Source of the DNA: Nitrincola alkalisediminis
Lineage (GTDB): Bacteria; Pseudomonadota; Gammaproteobacteria; Pseudomonadales; Balneatricaceae
Reading direction: 5' to 3'
Length of the DNA: 64,000 bases
Assembly: GCF_009821115.1 (NCBI RefSeq)
Contig: NZ_VYTY01000004.1
Location: 1 to 64,000 of the forward strand
The position numbers and the translations under genes are program-made. Position 1 is the first letter of the stretch. Every line of letters begins with the position of its first letter. Under the pieces are notes generated by a model that ran no database searches, was not told where the DNA came from, and saw only the letters and a list, made by a program, of their open reading frames with translations. Shown here in pieces: positions 9,549-17,994 of this stretch.

Positions 9549-10114
9549 TGAGAGTCTCCTTTGATGCCCAGCATGCGGCTGAGCGTATTGTCTTTCGATA
9601 TATAATGATGTTTGAGCGCCGCTAGCGCATGCAAACCGACTAAAATCATCATCAGCGTTGATGCGTAAAAATGTATGTCGCCAGCTAAATCTTCTTGTCG
9701 AGTTGCTAGAAAAGGTAAAGCAGGTACACTGAACCAATCGAACACTTGAATACTGCGTCCATCCGCCGTCGAGAGTAGGTAGCCAGAGAACACGACAACA
9801 ATTAACAGCAAATACAATGCAATATGACCGGCTTTGGCGGCGATAGTTTCCAATGAGCTTGATGAACGTATCTGGGGTTTTGGCATCAAAGCAGACCAAA
9901 TCATTCGTATGATCAGAAAACACGCCACTAAAATACCAATGCTACGGTGAATATTTGGGTAGATACGATAACCAGGGTCATAATACCCTAGAGAGACGAT
10001 ATACAAGCCAAGGGGGTACATTCCTAGAATTGTTAGCGCCATTAGCCAATGAATACTGATGCTGACCCAGCCATATGTCTCGGTTGTATTAACCCATGAA
10101 CGCGTAAATTTCAT
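9545..10114 (-). CDS. Cytochrome b561 (CybB-type)
   Basis: 189 aa with four predicted transmembrane helices. Histidines in or near membrane segments suit heme b ligation: H22 in SIHW, H56 in NIHRS, H148 in DIHFYAS and H161 in VGLHAL. The sequence ends in a short cytoplasmic tail. It belongs to the prokaryotic di-heme cytochrome b561 family, which passes electrons between quinol and partners at the inner membrane. Its ATG at 10114 lies 80 bases from the divergent LysR gene, and it is translationally coupled to the YceI gene. Confidence 0.9.
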   Translation of the reverse strand: MKFTRSWVNTTETYGWVSISIHWLMALTILGMYPLGLYIVSLGYYDPGYRIYPNIHRSIGILVACFLIIRMIWSALMPKPQIRSSSSLETIAAKAGHIALYLLLIVVVFSGYLLSTADGRSIQVFDWFSVPALPFLATRQEDLAGDIHFYASTLMMILVGLHALAALKHHYISKDNTLSRMLGIKGDSQ

Positions 10115-10170
10115 ACTCTACCTTTGTCTAAATGTCTCAGTGTAGAGTAAAGAGTTCGGGCTTATTCGTC

Positions 10171-10180
10171 TAATGCATTA
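10171..10180. promoter_or_regulatory. Palindrome in the LysR / cytochrome b561 divergent region
   Basis: A perfect 10-bp palindrome, taatgcatta, lies 14 bases upstream of the LysR ATG in the 80-base divergent spacer. LysR proteins usually bind in this position, so it is a candidate operator for autoregulation and control of the YceI/cytochrome pair. Short palindromes arise by chance; no more can be said. Confidence 0.35.
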
Positions 10181-10194
10181 TTTGGATAGCGACT

Positions 10195-11124
10195 ATGCAT
10201 AAAGTGAATTTTGCAAATTTAGATTTGAATTTATTACGTGTTTTGCATTGTTTGTTAGATGAAAAGCATGTCTCGAAAGCAGCAGATCGTTTGCACTTAA
10301 GTCAGCCCGCGGTGAGTCGCGCCTTGGCACGCCTTAGGGAAAGTTTAAATGATCCATTGTTAGTGAGGACGGCTCAAGGCTATGCACTCAGTGCGCGAGC
10401 GGAGTCTATGCAATTGGAGTTGGCTGAGGTGCTGCGCTCCATTGATCGAATGATTGCTAAGCCTGTCTTTGATCCAGCGACGGATCGCGGTGTGATCAAA
10501 ATGACGGGGTTGGATTTAGAGTTGGCGCTTTATGTGCCGCAATTGGTTCAGCGTATGCGAAGGTTAGCCCCTTTTATGCATTTGGAAACTGTGCGGCAAG
10601 AGTTGGATAGCTTTTCCATGTTGGATAAGGACGATGTGCAGCTGAGTCTAAGTGGTTTAGAGCCTGTGACATCGGGGGGGAGTTTTCATCGAGTAAAGCT
10701 GGATACAATGCCTGTGGTGTGTTTGATGGATGAGAATCATCCGCTCACACGATCAGAGATGACGGCTGAGGCCTACGCGAATGCTCCGCATGGCTTGGTT
10801 TCGATTACTGGACGTGGACCGGGCAGTATGGATCAAGTACTGGAGGATGTTGGGTTGCAGCGAGAGGTTGTCCTCCGCTTAAGTGGCTTTATGTCTGTTG
10901 CAGATTATTGTGAAGGCACCGATTTAGTTTTTACATTACCTTTGCGCCTTGCTCAACGTATTTCGGCAGGTCGAAGGCTCAAAATGTTGCCTTTACCCTC
11001 GGCTCTTCAGCGAGACCCAGTGGCGTTTTATATTTATTGGCATGCGCGTCACCATCATGATCCTCGACTGACTTGGGTGCGTTCGCAGCTCTTGGATATT
11101 ACGCAAGAGCTGCCCCGTCTTTGA
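10195..11124 (+). CDS. LysR family transcriptional regulator
   Basis: 309 aa. An N-terminal winged helix-turn-helix is clear (about residues 9-65: HVSKAADRLHLSQPAVSRAL), followed by the long linker helix and an effector-binding domain (about 93-300). The effector domain has a NodD/SyrM-like start. It is divergent from the cytochrome b561-YceI genes and is the obvious candidate regulator of them. It converges with dacB, with 16 bases between stop codons and no terminator seen. Confidence 0.88.
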   Translation: MHKVNFANLDLNLLRVLHCLLDEKHVSKAADRLHLSQPAVSRALARLRESLNDPLLVRTAQGYALSARAESMQLELAEVLRSIDRMIAKPVFDPATDRGVIKMTGLDLELALYVPQLVQRMRRLAPFMHLETVRQELDSFSMLDKDDVQLSLSGLEPVTSGGSFHRVKLDTMPVVCLMDENHPLTRSEMTAEAYANAPHGLVSITGRGPGSMDQVLEDVGLQREVVLRLSGFMSVADYCEGTDLVFTLPLRLAQRISAGRRLKMLPLPSALQRDPVAFYIYWHARHHHDPRLTWVRSQLLDITQELPRL

Positions 11125-11140
11125 GGTGTATAGGTCTCGA

Positions 11141-12595
11141 TTAGCAGCTGCCATCGCGTCTAGGTTGCTGATATGCCCAGTCGACGATGAGCTGTTGCAT
11201 ACGAGTTCCGTGGCCTTGATGCGCTTCAGGATGATTGATCATCAATACCACCATAATATCCTCATCACAACGGCTGCGAACGTACCCAGTAATGGCAGAG
11301 ACTTGATTTAACAGTCCTGTTTTTAAATGCATACGCCCGGCTTTCGGATCGTTACGGTATTGGCGTCGTGTTGTGCCATCCACACCCGAAATGGACATAG
11401 ATGACATGAACTCAGGGCGGTATGGGCTTTTCCAGCCAGCGTCTAAAACCTGGCCGAGTTGATTAGGGGTAATGCGAGCGGTTCGGCTGAGACCCGATCC
11501 ATTCTCGATATACAACCCAGATGTGTTAACGCCTGCATTTGCGAGCGCATTGCTTAAGGCCACTCGTGCTTTTTCAAGGGTCGCAGGTGCACCTAAGCGC
11601 TCGGCACCCAGTGTTAGTGCCATGTGGCGCGTCATCACGTTATGGCTCCATTTGTTGGCGACCTTGATGAGATCGCCCAGTGGGCGAGACGAATGCACCA
11701 TCACACGTTCACCCGCCAAAGGTGTACCCGAGTGAGAGCGAATCTGACCTGTGAGCTCACCGCCCCATTGCGCCCAATGCAAACGGAAAAGCTCAGCGGC
11801 GTTATACGCTGGATCGACAGCGCTTCTTAGCAGCTCATAAGGACCGCACTGCACAGGGTAGCTCCCACTCAGTGTGACTTGGTTTCCCGTTACATCGAAA
11901 CGTATGCCGCGCTGCCACGCATCACAGCTACCGGATCCCCGAGTGAGTTGATTGCTAATGCGCAGGCCAGGTAAGGGAGGCTCAACTTCAACTCGAATCT
12001 GGTTTGTGCTGTTCTCTGGAATAATATGGAACTTCAGCGCATTCGAATTGACATGCAGGGCGTAAGGCAGTTGGTTGTAGGCTCTAAACGGTTGACCATC
12101 AAAAGCCCCTGGATCACCCGCTGGGAGGTTAAAGTAGCTGTCATCTAAAATAACATTGCCTTCGATACGTTTAAGTCCGGTTGTTCTTTGTAAGTCACGC
12201 AGCATACGCCAGTGCTCTTCGCTGACATGCCCCGGGTCTCCAGTACCACGGATAATCAAATCGCCACGCAAAACGCCGTTCACAATCGGAGCGGTTGTTC
12301 GTATTTCTGTGCGCCAGGTGTAGTCTGGGCCCAGCTCCAAGAGAGCCGCGAGGGTGGTTGCTATTTTGATGGTTGAAGCGGGATTGAAGAGCTTGTCGCT
12401 ATTGTGACTCGCTAAAACCTGAGTGTCATTTGCACGTTTAATCCATATACCCATCGAGTCCAAGGGTAACGACTGTGAGCGTATTGTTTGCTGCAAGCTA
12501 GATGGAAGGCTATCCGCAAGCGTCATAGAGGATAGGCTGGTGTAACCCATGAACAGGGAAGCTATAAGCAAAAGGTGACGAGTTTTTCTTAACAT
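11141..12595 (-). CDS. dacB: D-alanyl-D-alanine carboxypeptidase/endopeptidase, PBP4 type
   Basis: 484 aa from ATG at 12595, with taagag about 8 bases upstream; a TTG at 12613 in frame is less likely. N-terminal signal peptide ends near LADS. The three penicillin-binding motifs are present: SxxK at 74-77 (STIK), SxN at 317-319 (SHN) and KTG at 425-427. The large insertion between the first and second motifs is that of class C PBP4. It trims or opens peptidoglycan cross-links in the periplasm. It stands alone, divergent from the TAXI/Mce operon with a palindromic spacer between them. Confidence 0.93.
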   Translation of the reverse strand: MLRKTRHLLLIASLFMGYTSLSSMTLADSLPSSLQQTIRSQSLPLDSMGIWIKRANDTQVLASHNSDKLFNPASTIKIATTLAALLELGPDYTWRTEIRTTAPIVNGVLRGDLIIRGTGDPGHVSEEHWRMLRDLQRTTGLKRIEGNVILDDSYFNLPAGDPGAFDGQPFRAYNQLPYALHVNSNALKFHIIPENSTNQIRVEVEPPLPGLRISNQLTRGSGSCDAWQRGIRFDVTGNQVTLSGSYPVQCGPYELLRSAVDPAYNAAELFRLHWAQWGGELTGQIRSHSGTPLAGERVMVHSSRPLGDLIKVANKWSHNVMTRHMALTLGAERLGAPATLEKARVALSNALANAGVNTSGLYIENGSGLSRTARITPNQLGQVLDAGWKSPYRPEFMSSMSISGVDGTTRRQYRNDPKAGRMHLKTGLLNQVSAITGYVRSRCDEDIMVVLMINHPEAHQGHGTRMQQLIVDWAYQQPRRDGSC

Positions 12596-12639
12596 GTTGA
12601 GTGCTCTTATCAATCCATTTGAGTAAAAATCATTTTGCT

Positions 12640-12665
12640 ATCATACAGAGATTGTATGATCTCTG
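12640..12665. promoter_or_regulatory. Overlapping palindromes between dacB and the TAXI/Mce operon
   Basis: Two perfect inverted repeats share bases: atcataca-N5-tgtatgat (12640-12660) and cagagat-N6-atctctg (12646-12665). They sit 45 bases upstream of the dacB ATG and 90 bases upstream of the TAXI-protein ATG. Either a dyad-symmetric repressor site or alternative RNA hairpins in a leader could explain them; the arrangement points to an operator shared by both transcripts (inference). Confidence 0.5.
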
Positions 12666-12754
12666 TCAGCGTCAAATACACATACACGCAAACACTGTGG
12701 TACTCTTCCATAAGAATACTTAAATATGACAAATGGTTAGGGGGAAAGAGGGCT

Positions 12755-14104
12755 ATGCGAGTCAGCCAACGCTTGCGTTTAGGGGTTGAGTACCTGAATG
12801 TCATTCTGCCTTTTATTCTTCTTGGGGTTGTACTCTTTGCAATTGCATGGCCGTTTGTAGAGCCTGCACCGCCTGAGCGTTTTACCCTGTCAACAGGTGC
12901 GAGTGGTGGGGCATATGAGCAAACGGGGCATCGATATATAGATGCATTTGAGCAGGCTGGGTTTGAATTACAGGTTTTGCCCAGTGCCGGGTCTGTTGAA
13001 AATTGGCAACGTCTCTTACGTAAAGAAGTGGATGCTGCGTTGGTTCAGAGCGGTACCCTGCCTGAAGGTCAGTCCCTCCAAGACGTTCAAGCAGTTGTGA
13101 GCATTGCCTTGGAGCCTTTATGGGTTTTTTATCGTTCGTCTGTGATAGAGCCCGTCGAGCGGTTAAGTGATTTGGGTGGAAAACGCATCGCCATAGGTGC
13201 AGAAGGCAGCGGTACTCAGAGGTTGGTCAGTGCATTGCTAGACGAAGTGGGGATGTATGAAACCCTCACAGAGGGCACTGAGCTGGTCAGTCTAGGCGGG
13301 CGAGAAGCCGTTGAGGCCTTGCGTACAGGTGAGGTCGATGCTGCTGCATTTGTGATGTCCCCAGATGCTCCTTTAATGACCGATTTGTTGTTGGACCCTA
13401 ACCTACAGGTGCTCGATTTTAAACGTGCGCAAGCGATTGCGCGTCGTTTACCTTACTTAACGGCAGTGGTGTTGCATCAAGGGGTGGTTGACTTAAAAAA
13501 GAATTTACCGCAAAGGGATATTCATCTGTTAGCGGCATCTACGTATTTGGCCATTCATCGTGAGACGCATCGCTCGATTGTCCAGCTCTTGATTGAAGCG
13601 GCCAAGCGTGATCAGACACGCGTAAGCTTGCTGGCAGAACCTGGATACTTCCCTTCCTTGAATCATATTGATTTACCCATTGCATCTGAAGCCGACTATT
13701 TTTTTCAGCGTGGCCCCAATATTCTGCATCGACACTTGCCCTTTTGGTTGGCATCATTGGTGGATCGTTTAGCCATATTGATTATTCCTCTGCTGGCGAT
13801 CATGATTCCGCTTTTTCGCGTTGCTCCGCCGGCTCTTCGCTGGCGAGTTCGTCGACGTATTTATCGTTGGTATAAAAAGTTGCGTGTGATCGATGCGGAC
13901 TTAATGCGCTCAGATACGCCTATTGAACTGATTCGACAGGATTTGAAACTCGTGAGTCACTTTGAGGATGATGTGGCCAATACGGAGGTCCCTTTGTCCT
14001 ATATGGAAGAGTTTTATAATTTACGTTTGCATGTGGCTTATATACGAGAAAGGTTGGAGCGTCGTTTAGCTCACCTGGAGGATACGCATGGCACTCAGCC
14101 ATAA
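12755..14104 (+). CDS. TAXI family solute-binding protein, membrane-tethered
   Basis: 449 aa from ATG at 12755, preceded by gaaagagggct; the open frame starts earlier at a TTG without a ribosome site. TM1 spans about 15-34. The TAXI (TRAP-associated extracytoplasmic immunogenic) signature STGASGGAYEQTGHRYIDAF is at 45-64, and the binding domain runs to about 320. A second TM helix (about 335-355) is followed by a basic, helical cytoplasmic tail of about 90 residues, which ordinary periplasmic TAXI proteins lack. No TRAP permease genes are nearby. Its 3' end overlaps the next gene by 17 bases, tying it to an MlaE-type ABC transporter. It may feed, or sense a substrate for, that transporter. 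Confidence 0.85.
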   Translation: MRVSQRLRLGVEYLNVILPFILLGVVLFAIAWPFVEPAPPERFTLSTGASGGAYEQTGHRYIDAFEQAGFELQVLPSAGSVENWQRLLRKEVDAALVQSGTLPEGQSLQDVQAVVSIALEPLWVFYRSSVIEPVERLSDLGGKRIAIGAEGSGTQRLVSALLDEVGMYETLTEGTELVSLGGREAVEALRTGEVDAAAFVMSPDAPLMTDLLLDPNLQVLDFKRAQAIARRLPYLTAVVLHQGVVDLKKNLPQRDIHLLAASTYLAIHRETHRSIVQLLIEAAKRDQTRVSLLAEPGYFPSLNHIDLPIASEADYFFQRGPNILHRHLPFWLASLVDRLAILIIPLLAIMIPLFRVAPPALRWRVRRRIYRWYKKLRVIDADLMRSDTPIELIRQDLKLVSHFEDDVANTEVPLSYMEEFYNLRLHVAYIRERLERRLAHLEDTHGTQP

Positions 14105-15188
14105 AACCGAACGACCAATGTTGGTGCGAACCGATCAAGGCTATTGTTTGACTGGGCACTGGACCACCGATCATATTCAAGCACTTCAGCGTGTAACGCT
14201 CCCTCGTTTGGAGTCGGGAGCGATTGACTGGCACTCTCAAATTCAGTCATTGGATACAAATGGTGCTGTTTTTTTACTAAAACTGATTAAAGACAATCAC
14301 TCAGTCTGGCCAAAAGGGTTACTCACTGCACATGAGCGTTTGTTAAACTATGTGAGTCAGTATTCGATATCGGTTCCCGCAAAAGCCCCCGAGTTGAATA
14401 TGCTGGCGGATATTGGCTACCGCGCGACGCAATCCTTGGCGCATGGACGTGAATTGCTGGAATTTTTTGGTCGTTTGTCGGCACTGCTTTTCAGTTTGCT
14501 GCTGAATCCACGGCAATTAAAAATTAAGATGCTGTTAGACGTTGTGCAGCGCGACGGCTTGCATGCCGTGCCGATTATTGCTCTTTTAGCCTTTTTACTG
14601 GGGGCGGTGATTGCCTATCAAGGTGGGTTGCAGCTGGCGACCTATGGCGCCAATATCTTTATCGTTGAGCTGGTTTCGTTAACCATGCTGAGAGAGCTGG
14701 CCCCTCTGATCTGCGCAATTATTGTGGCGGGGCGTTCAGGCTCTTCTTATGCCGCGCAATTGGCAACCATGCAAATGAATCAAGAGGTCTTGGCCTTACG
14801 TAGCTTGGGGCAGGACCCCTTTGCTTGGCTCATTTTACCCAAACTCTTGGGATTAATGCTGGTCATGCCATTATTGACCTTATTGTCTATGTTTGCAGGG
14901 ATTGCAGGTGGTATGGTTGTCGCATCCTTACAATTAGGCTTGAGTCCACTTGAGTTTTTGCAAAGGTTTGGGACGGAAGTGGCCGTTATTCATGTTTGGG
15001 TAGGCTTGATCAAAGCGCCTGTGTTTGCCTTGTTGATTGTCAATGTGGGGTGCATGCAAGGTTTACTGGCGAAAGGGGGCGCTGAAGCTGTTGGACACAG
15101 TACGACTCGAAGTGTTGTGCAGGGTATCTTTTTAGTCATTATTGCCGATGCATTGTTTTCGGTATTGTTTGCACAATTAGGTTGGTAG
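14088..15188 (+). CDS. MlaE-type ABC permease with N-terminal STAS-like region
   Basis: 366 aa. Residues 1-100 are soluble and look like a STAS domain (DUF-type, MlaB-like), and residues 125-366 are the MlaE/YrbE-type permease with about five TM segments. The conserved family block LRELAPLICAIIVAGRSGSS lies at 201-220, and the coupling-helix region EVLALRSLGQDPF follows. Such permeases move lipids between membranes with a partner ATPase and MCE protein, as in E. coli MlaFEDB. The start has ctggag 8 bases upstream. Substrate is not known. Confidence 0.9.
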   Translation: MALSHKTERPMLVRTDQGYCLTGHWTTDHIQALQRVTLPRLESGAIDWHSQIQSLDTNGAVFLLKLIKDNHSVWPKGLLTAHERLLNYVSQYSISVPAKAPELNMLADIGYRATQSLAHGRELLEFFGRLSALLFSLLLNPRQLKIKMLLDVVQRDGLHAVPIIALLAFLLGAVIAYQGGLQLATYGANIFIVELVSLTMLRELAPLICAIIVAGRSGSSYAAQLATMQMNQEVLALRSLGQDPFAWLILPKLLGLMLVMPLLTLLSMFAGIAGGMVVASLQLGLSPLEFLQRFGTEVAVIHVWVGLIKAPVFALLIVNVGCMQGLLAKGGAEAVGHSTTRSVVQGIFLVIIADALFSVLFAQLGW

Positions 15189-15204
15189 ACACCAGAGGGT
15201 ATGA

Positions 15205-15969
15205 ATGACTGTTGTCAATCTTAAGGATATAAGCACACGATTTGGAACACATGAGGTCCATCGTGGCTTGTCGTTAGTTGTGGAAAAAGGTGAGCGTCTT
15301 GCATTGGTGGGAGGCAGTGGGTGCGGTAAATCCGTTTTACTGAGTGAGATCGCGTTGTTGCGTCAACCAGATGCCGGTGATATTCAGCTCTTTGGGCTTA
15401 GCCTTCAATCACTGAATCAATCGGGAATGGCGCGTTTGCGTAAACAAATCGGCATGATGTTTCAACAGGGGGCTTTGTTTAGCAGTTTGACTGTACTTGA
15501 GAACATTATTCTCCCCTTAAGAGAGCATCAACGTTTACCTGAATCGCAATTGCAAGAGTTGGCGATGCTAAAGCTAAAGCTGACGGGCCTTCCAGATATC
15601 GCGGCTTGGAAATACCCTCAAGAACTCAGTGGTGGAATGCTTAAGCGGGCCGCCGTGGCGCGAGCCTTAGCGCTCGACCCGGCCTTATTGTTGTTGGATG
15701 AGCCCACCGCTGGACTCGATCCAGCAGGGGCAAGTGATTTTGATGACATGCTGTTAGAATTGCACGCAACGTTAGATTTGACCTTAATACTGGTGACACA
15801 TGACTTGGATTCTTTATGGAGAGTGACCAGTCATGTGGCTTTTTTAGGTGAAAAAAAAGTGTTGGCTAAACAGCCCATGTCTGAATTGTCAGAAAATGTA
15901 CACCCAGAAATTCAGCATTATTTTAGTAATACCCGTGCTCGCCGTGCGGCGATAGAACTGGAGAGTTAA
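15205..15969 (+). CDS. ABC transporter ATPase, MlaF-like
   Basis: 254 aa. Walker A GGSGCGKS at 36-43, Q-loop around Q87, signature LSGGM at 141-145 (LSGGM is the form seen in MlaF-type ATPases), Walker B LLLLDEP at 161-167 and the switch histidine H199. It powers the neighbouring permease and sits between the permease and MCE genes, with gaps of 16 and 5 bases. Together they form a retrograde or anterograde lipid transporter at the inner membrane. Confidence 0.93.
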   Translation: MTVVNLKDISTRFGTHEVHRGLSLVVEKGERLALVGGSGCGKSVLLSEIALLRQPDAGDIQLFGLSLQSLNQSGMARLRKQIGMMFQQGALFSSLTVLENIILPLREHQRLPESQLQELAMLKLKLTGLPDIAAWKYPQELSGGMLKRAAVARALALDPALLLLDEPTAGLDPAGASDFDDMLLELHATLDLTLILVTHDLDSLWRVTSHVAFLGEKKVLAKQPMSELSENVHPEIQHYFSNTRARRAAIELES

Positions 15970-15974
15970 GTCTA

Positions 15975-16874
15975 ATGAACCCTCGTATTAACTATACACT
16001 GGTGGGTGTGTTTGTTGTGTTTTTAACCTTAGCCGGTTTAGGTTTGCTGGCGTGGTTATCCCAAGATACTCGACAGCTTCAACGTCAGCCTTACGTGACC
16101 TATTTTAGCGAGTCTGTTGCGGGTTTAAATGAGCGGGCAACGGTGCGTTACTTAGGGGTTCCTGTAGGGATTGTTGAGCGGATTTCTTTGGATCAAGAGG
16201 TGGAGGGACGTGTACGCTTAGATCTTCGTATTGATCCAGAGACTCCTATTCGAGAAAGTTCAGTGGCAAGTCTTCAAAATCAAGGTATCACAGGTTTGCT
16301 GTTTGTCGAAATTAGCAGTGGTGAGGCAGGCAGTCCACGTTTAAAAACATCCGCAGACGCACCGGCTGTGATTACCAGTCGAGCGTCTCGTTTGTTGCAA
16401 ATTGCTGATGCGTTAGGGGAGTCGTTGGGGCAAGTGAATGAACTGATACAGAATCTCAATAATCTAACATTTCAAATCAGTCTATTAACGGACGCTGAAA
16501 TGCGCGATAAAATTGGTGCATTGTTGGACAGTGTGGTTCGATTAACAACGAGTTTTGATGCTCAGTTGGAAACCTTGGACTTGCAAGTCTATTCAGATTT
16601 GGCGCACTCGCTGATTCAATTGAGTGATGAAATGCAGCAGCAGCTAGTGCGTATACCGGATAGTGTTGATGGAATGGGACGCCAAGTGCAAGAGAGTCTA
16701 GAGCAAGCTGGTCGGCAACTGGCGTTAATTTCAAGAGACAGTCAGGCCACGGCACGTCAAGTCTCACCTGTGTTGTCTGAATTGGAAACTCTGTTGGAAT
16801 TATTAAATCGAGATACAAATGTTTGGCTGAAGGGGGCGGGTAAACGGCCTCCTGGGCCTGGAGAAACCCCATGA
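15975..16874 (+). CDS. MCE (MlaD-like) substrate-binding protein
   Basis: 299 aa. An N-terminal TM helix (about 8-29) anchors a periplasmic MCE domain (about 38-118, with AGLNERATVRYLGVPVGIV and the conserved QNQGITGLLFVEIS region). The C-terminal half is helical and probably forms the periplasmic needle or coiled coil found in single-MCE subunits. Family members form hexamers that carry lipids across the periplasm. The stop overlaps the lipoprotein gene start (ATGA), so the two are coupled. Confidence 0.92.
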   Translation: MNPRINYTLVGVFVVFLTLAGLGLLAWLSQDTRQLQRQPYVTYFSESVAGLNERATVRYLGVPVGIVERISLDQEVEGRVRLDLRIDPETPIRESSVASLQNQGITGLLFVEISSGEAGSPRLKTSADAPAVITSRASRLLQIADALGESLGQVNELIQNLNNLTFQISLLTDAEMRDKIGALLDSVVRLTTSFDAQLETLDLQVYSDLAHSLIQLSDEMQQQLVRIPDSVDGMGRQVQESLEQAGRQLALISRDSQATARQVSPVLSELETLLELLNRDTNVWLKGAGKRPPGPGETP

Positions 16875-17473
16875 AATACCTTCGCAATATTGTCAGTGCC
16901 TTGTTGCTTAGCACAGTAATCAGTGGCTGTGCTTTGTTGCCCGAGTCAGGTAATGCGCCCGTGCAGTTGCAGTTAATGCCGTTGCTACAAGAAAATCGGA
17001 TGAGTGTCATCGAGGGCATAGATACGCCGGTATTGGTAATAGAACGGCCTCAGTCAACCGCCGCATTAAATGGTCGTGCCATTTGGTTTCAATCGGGACG
17101 TAATCAGCTGAGTCCTTTTCGCGATCACATTTGGAGTGAGTCCTTACCGCAACAGATTGAGCATTTAAGTATCGATTATTTATCTGGGCGCTTGTCTCAG
17201 GTCAGTGTGCATATGGACAGGCCCGGTATAGACTCTGACTATCGGCTACGGATTCATTTACATCAATGGCATTTAGATCAAACGTCTCAACGTTTGTTGG
17301 TGGTGATCCATGCCGATTTATTGCGTGCGGATGGACAACGAGTCGTCAGTTGGCAATGGCAGCATTCAGAAGCCTTGATGGACGTGAGTGCGCCGGGTTT
17401 GGCTGCGGCAGGACAGGTGTGGCTGCAAAAATGGTTGGATCAGGTTGCCGATGGACTGCAAGAGTATTTATAA
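16871..17473 (+). CDS. ABC-type auxiliary lipoprotein (PqiC/ABC_trans_aux-like)
   Basis: 200 aa. A lipoprotein signal peptide ends at the lipobox VISGC, with C20 as the lipidated residue. The mature domain is the PqiC/YmbA-like family (ABC_trans_aux), which partners MCE proteins such as PqiB at the outer membrane. It closes the operon of TAXI protein, permease, ATPase and MCE protein and is probably the outer-membrane end of the lipid bridge. The gene ends about 40 bases before the DUF442 gene. Confidence 0.85.
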   Translation: MKYLRNIVSALLLSTVISGCALLPESGNAPVQLQLMPLLQENRMSVIEGIDTPVLVIERPQSTAALNGRAIWFQSGRNQLSPFRDHIWSESLPQQIEHLSIDYLSGRLSQVSVHMDRPGIDSDYRLRIHLHQWHLDQTSQRLLVVIHADLLRADGQRVVSWQWQHSEALMDVSAPGLAAAGQVWLQKWLDQVADGLQEYL

Positions 17474-17514
17474 CCAAGGTGCATTAACGTGTGATGCGTG
17501 CACAGGAGAATAAA

Positions 17515-17943
17515 ATGAGTACGACTTTACCCCCAATGCGTCAATTGAGTGAACATCTGCGCACGGCTGCACAGCTGTCATCAGATGAGGTGAGGGCCCT
17601 CGCTGAGCAGGGTGTTAAAACTCTGATTTGCAACCGCCCTGATGGCGAGGAGGAGGGGCAGCCCAGTGCAGAGTCGATGCGCACTTTGGCTGAATCTTTG
17701 GGAATGGATTGGTACTTTTTACCCGTTGTTTCGGGGCAAGTGACCGATGAGCAAGGCGATGAGTTTGGTGAAATACTCGCCAATGCGGAAGCGCCAATAG
17801 TGGCCTATTGCCGCACAGGTGCGCGTTGCGGTTGTCTATGGGCATTGAGTTTACGACATGAACACAGTGGTGAACACTTGGTTGAGTCGTTGAAGTTGGC
17901 GGGATACGATATGCCCGATTTCTTTAAACGCCTCCAAGGATAA
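17515..17943 (+). CDS. DUF442/TIGR01244 phosphatase-like protein (copy 1)
   Basis: 142 aa from ATG at 17515, with aggag 6 bases upstream; a GTG and an ATG a few codons earlier are less likely. The fold is the beta-lactamase-hydrolase-like protein phosphatase domain, with the active loop CRTGAR (C99 to R104, a CX4R signature). The family is linked to sulfide or thiol metabolism in BigR-type operons (family knowledge). Two further cysteines follow the loop (CGC at 105-107), unlike the second copy at 60304. It is followed by a SulP transporter gene after 51 bases, so an operon with it is likely. Confidence 0.8.
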   Translation: MSTTLPPMRQLSEHLRTAAQLSSDEVRALAEQGVKTLICNRPDGEEEGQPSAESMRTLAESLGMDWYFLPVVSGQVTDEQGDEFGEILANAEAPIVAYCRTGARCGCLWALSLRHEHSGEHLVESLKLAGYDMPDFFKRLQG

Positions 17944-17994
17944 CAGATTGAATGAATCCACCTACACTTGATATGACGCGTTGGATGTCATTGG

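Noticed and set aside
9549-9923. N-terminal extension of the YceI reading frame (125 residues)
   Set aside because: It lies entirely over the cytochrome b561 gene and lacks YceI similarity; a good ribosome site and ATGA overlap mark 9548 as the start.
12596-12754. Upstream in-frame extensions of dacB and the TAXI gene
   Set aside because: They begin with TTG codons, lack ribosome sites and cover the palindromic spacer; the ATG starts at 12595 and 12755 fit better.
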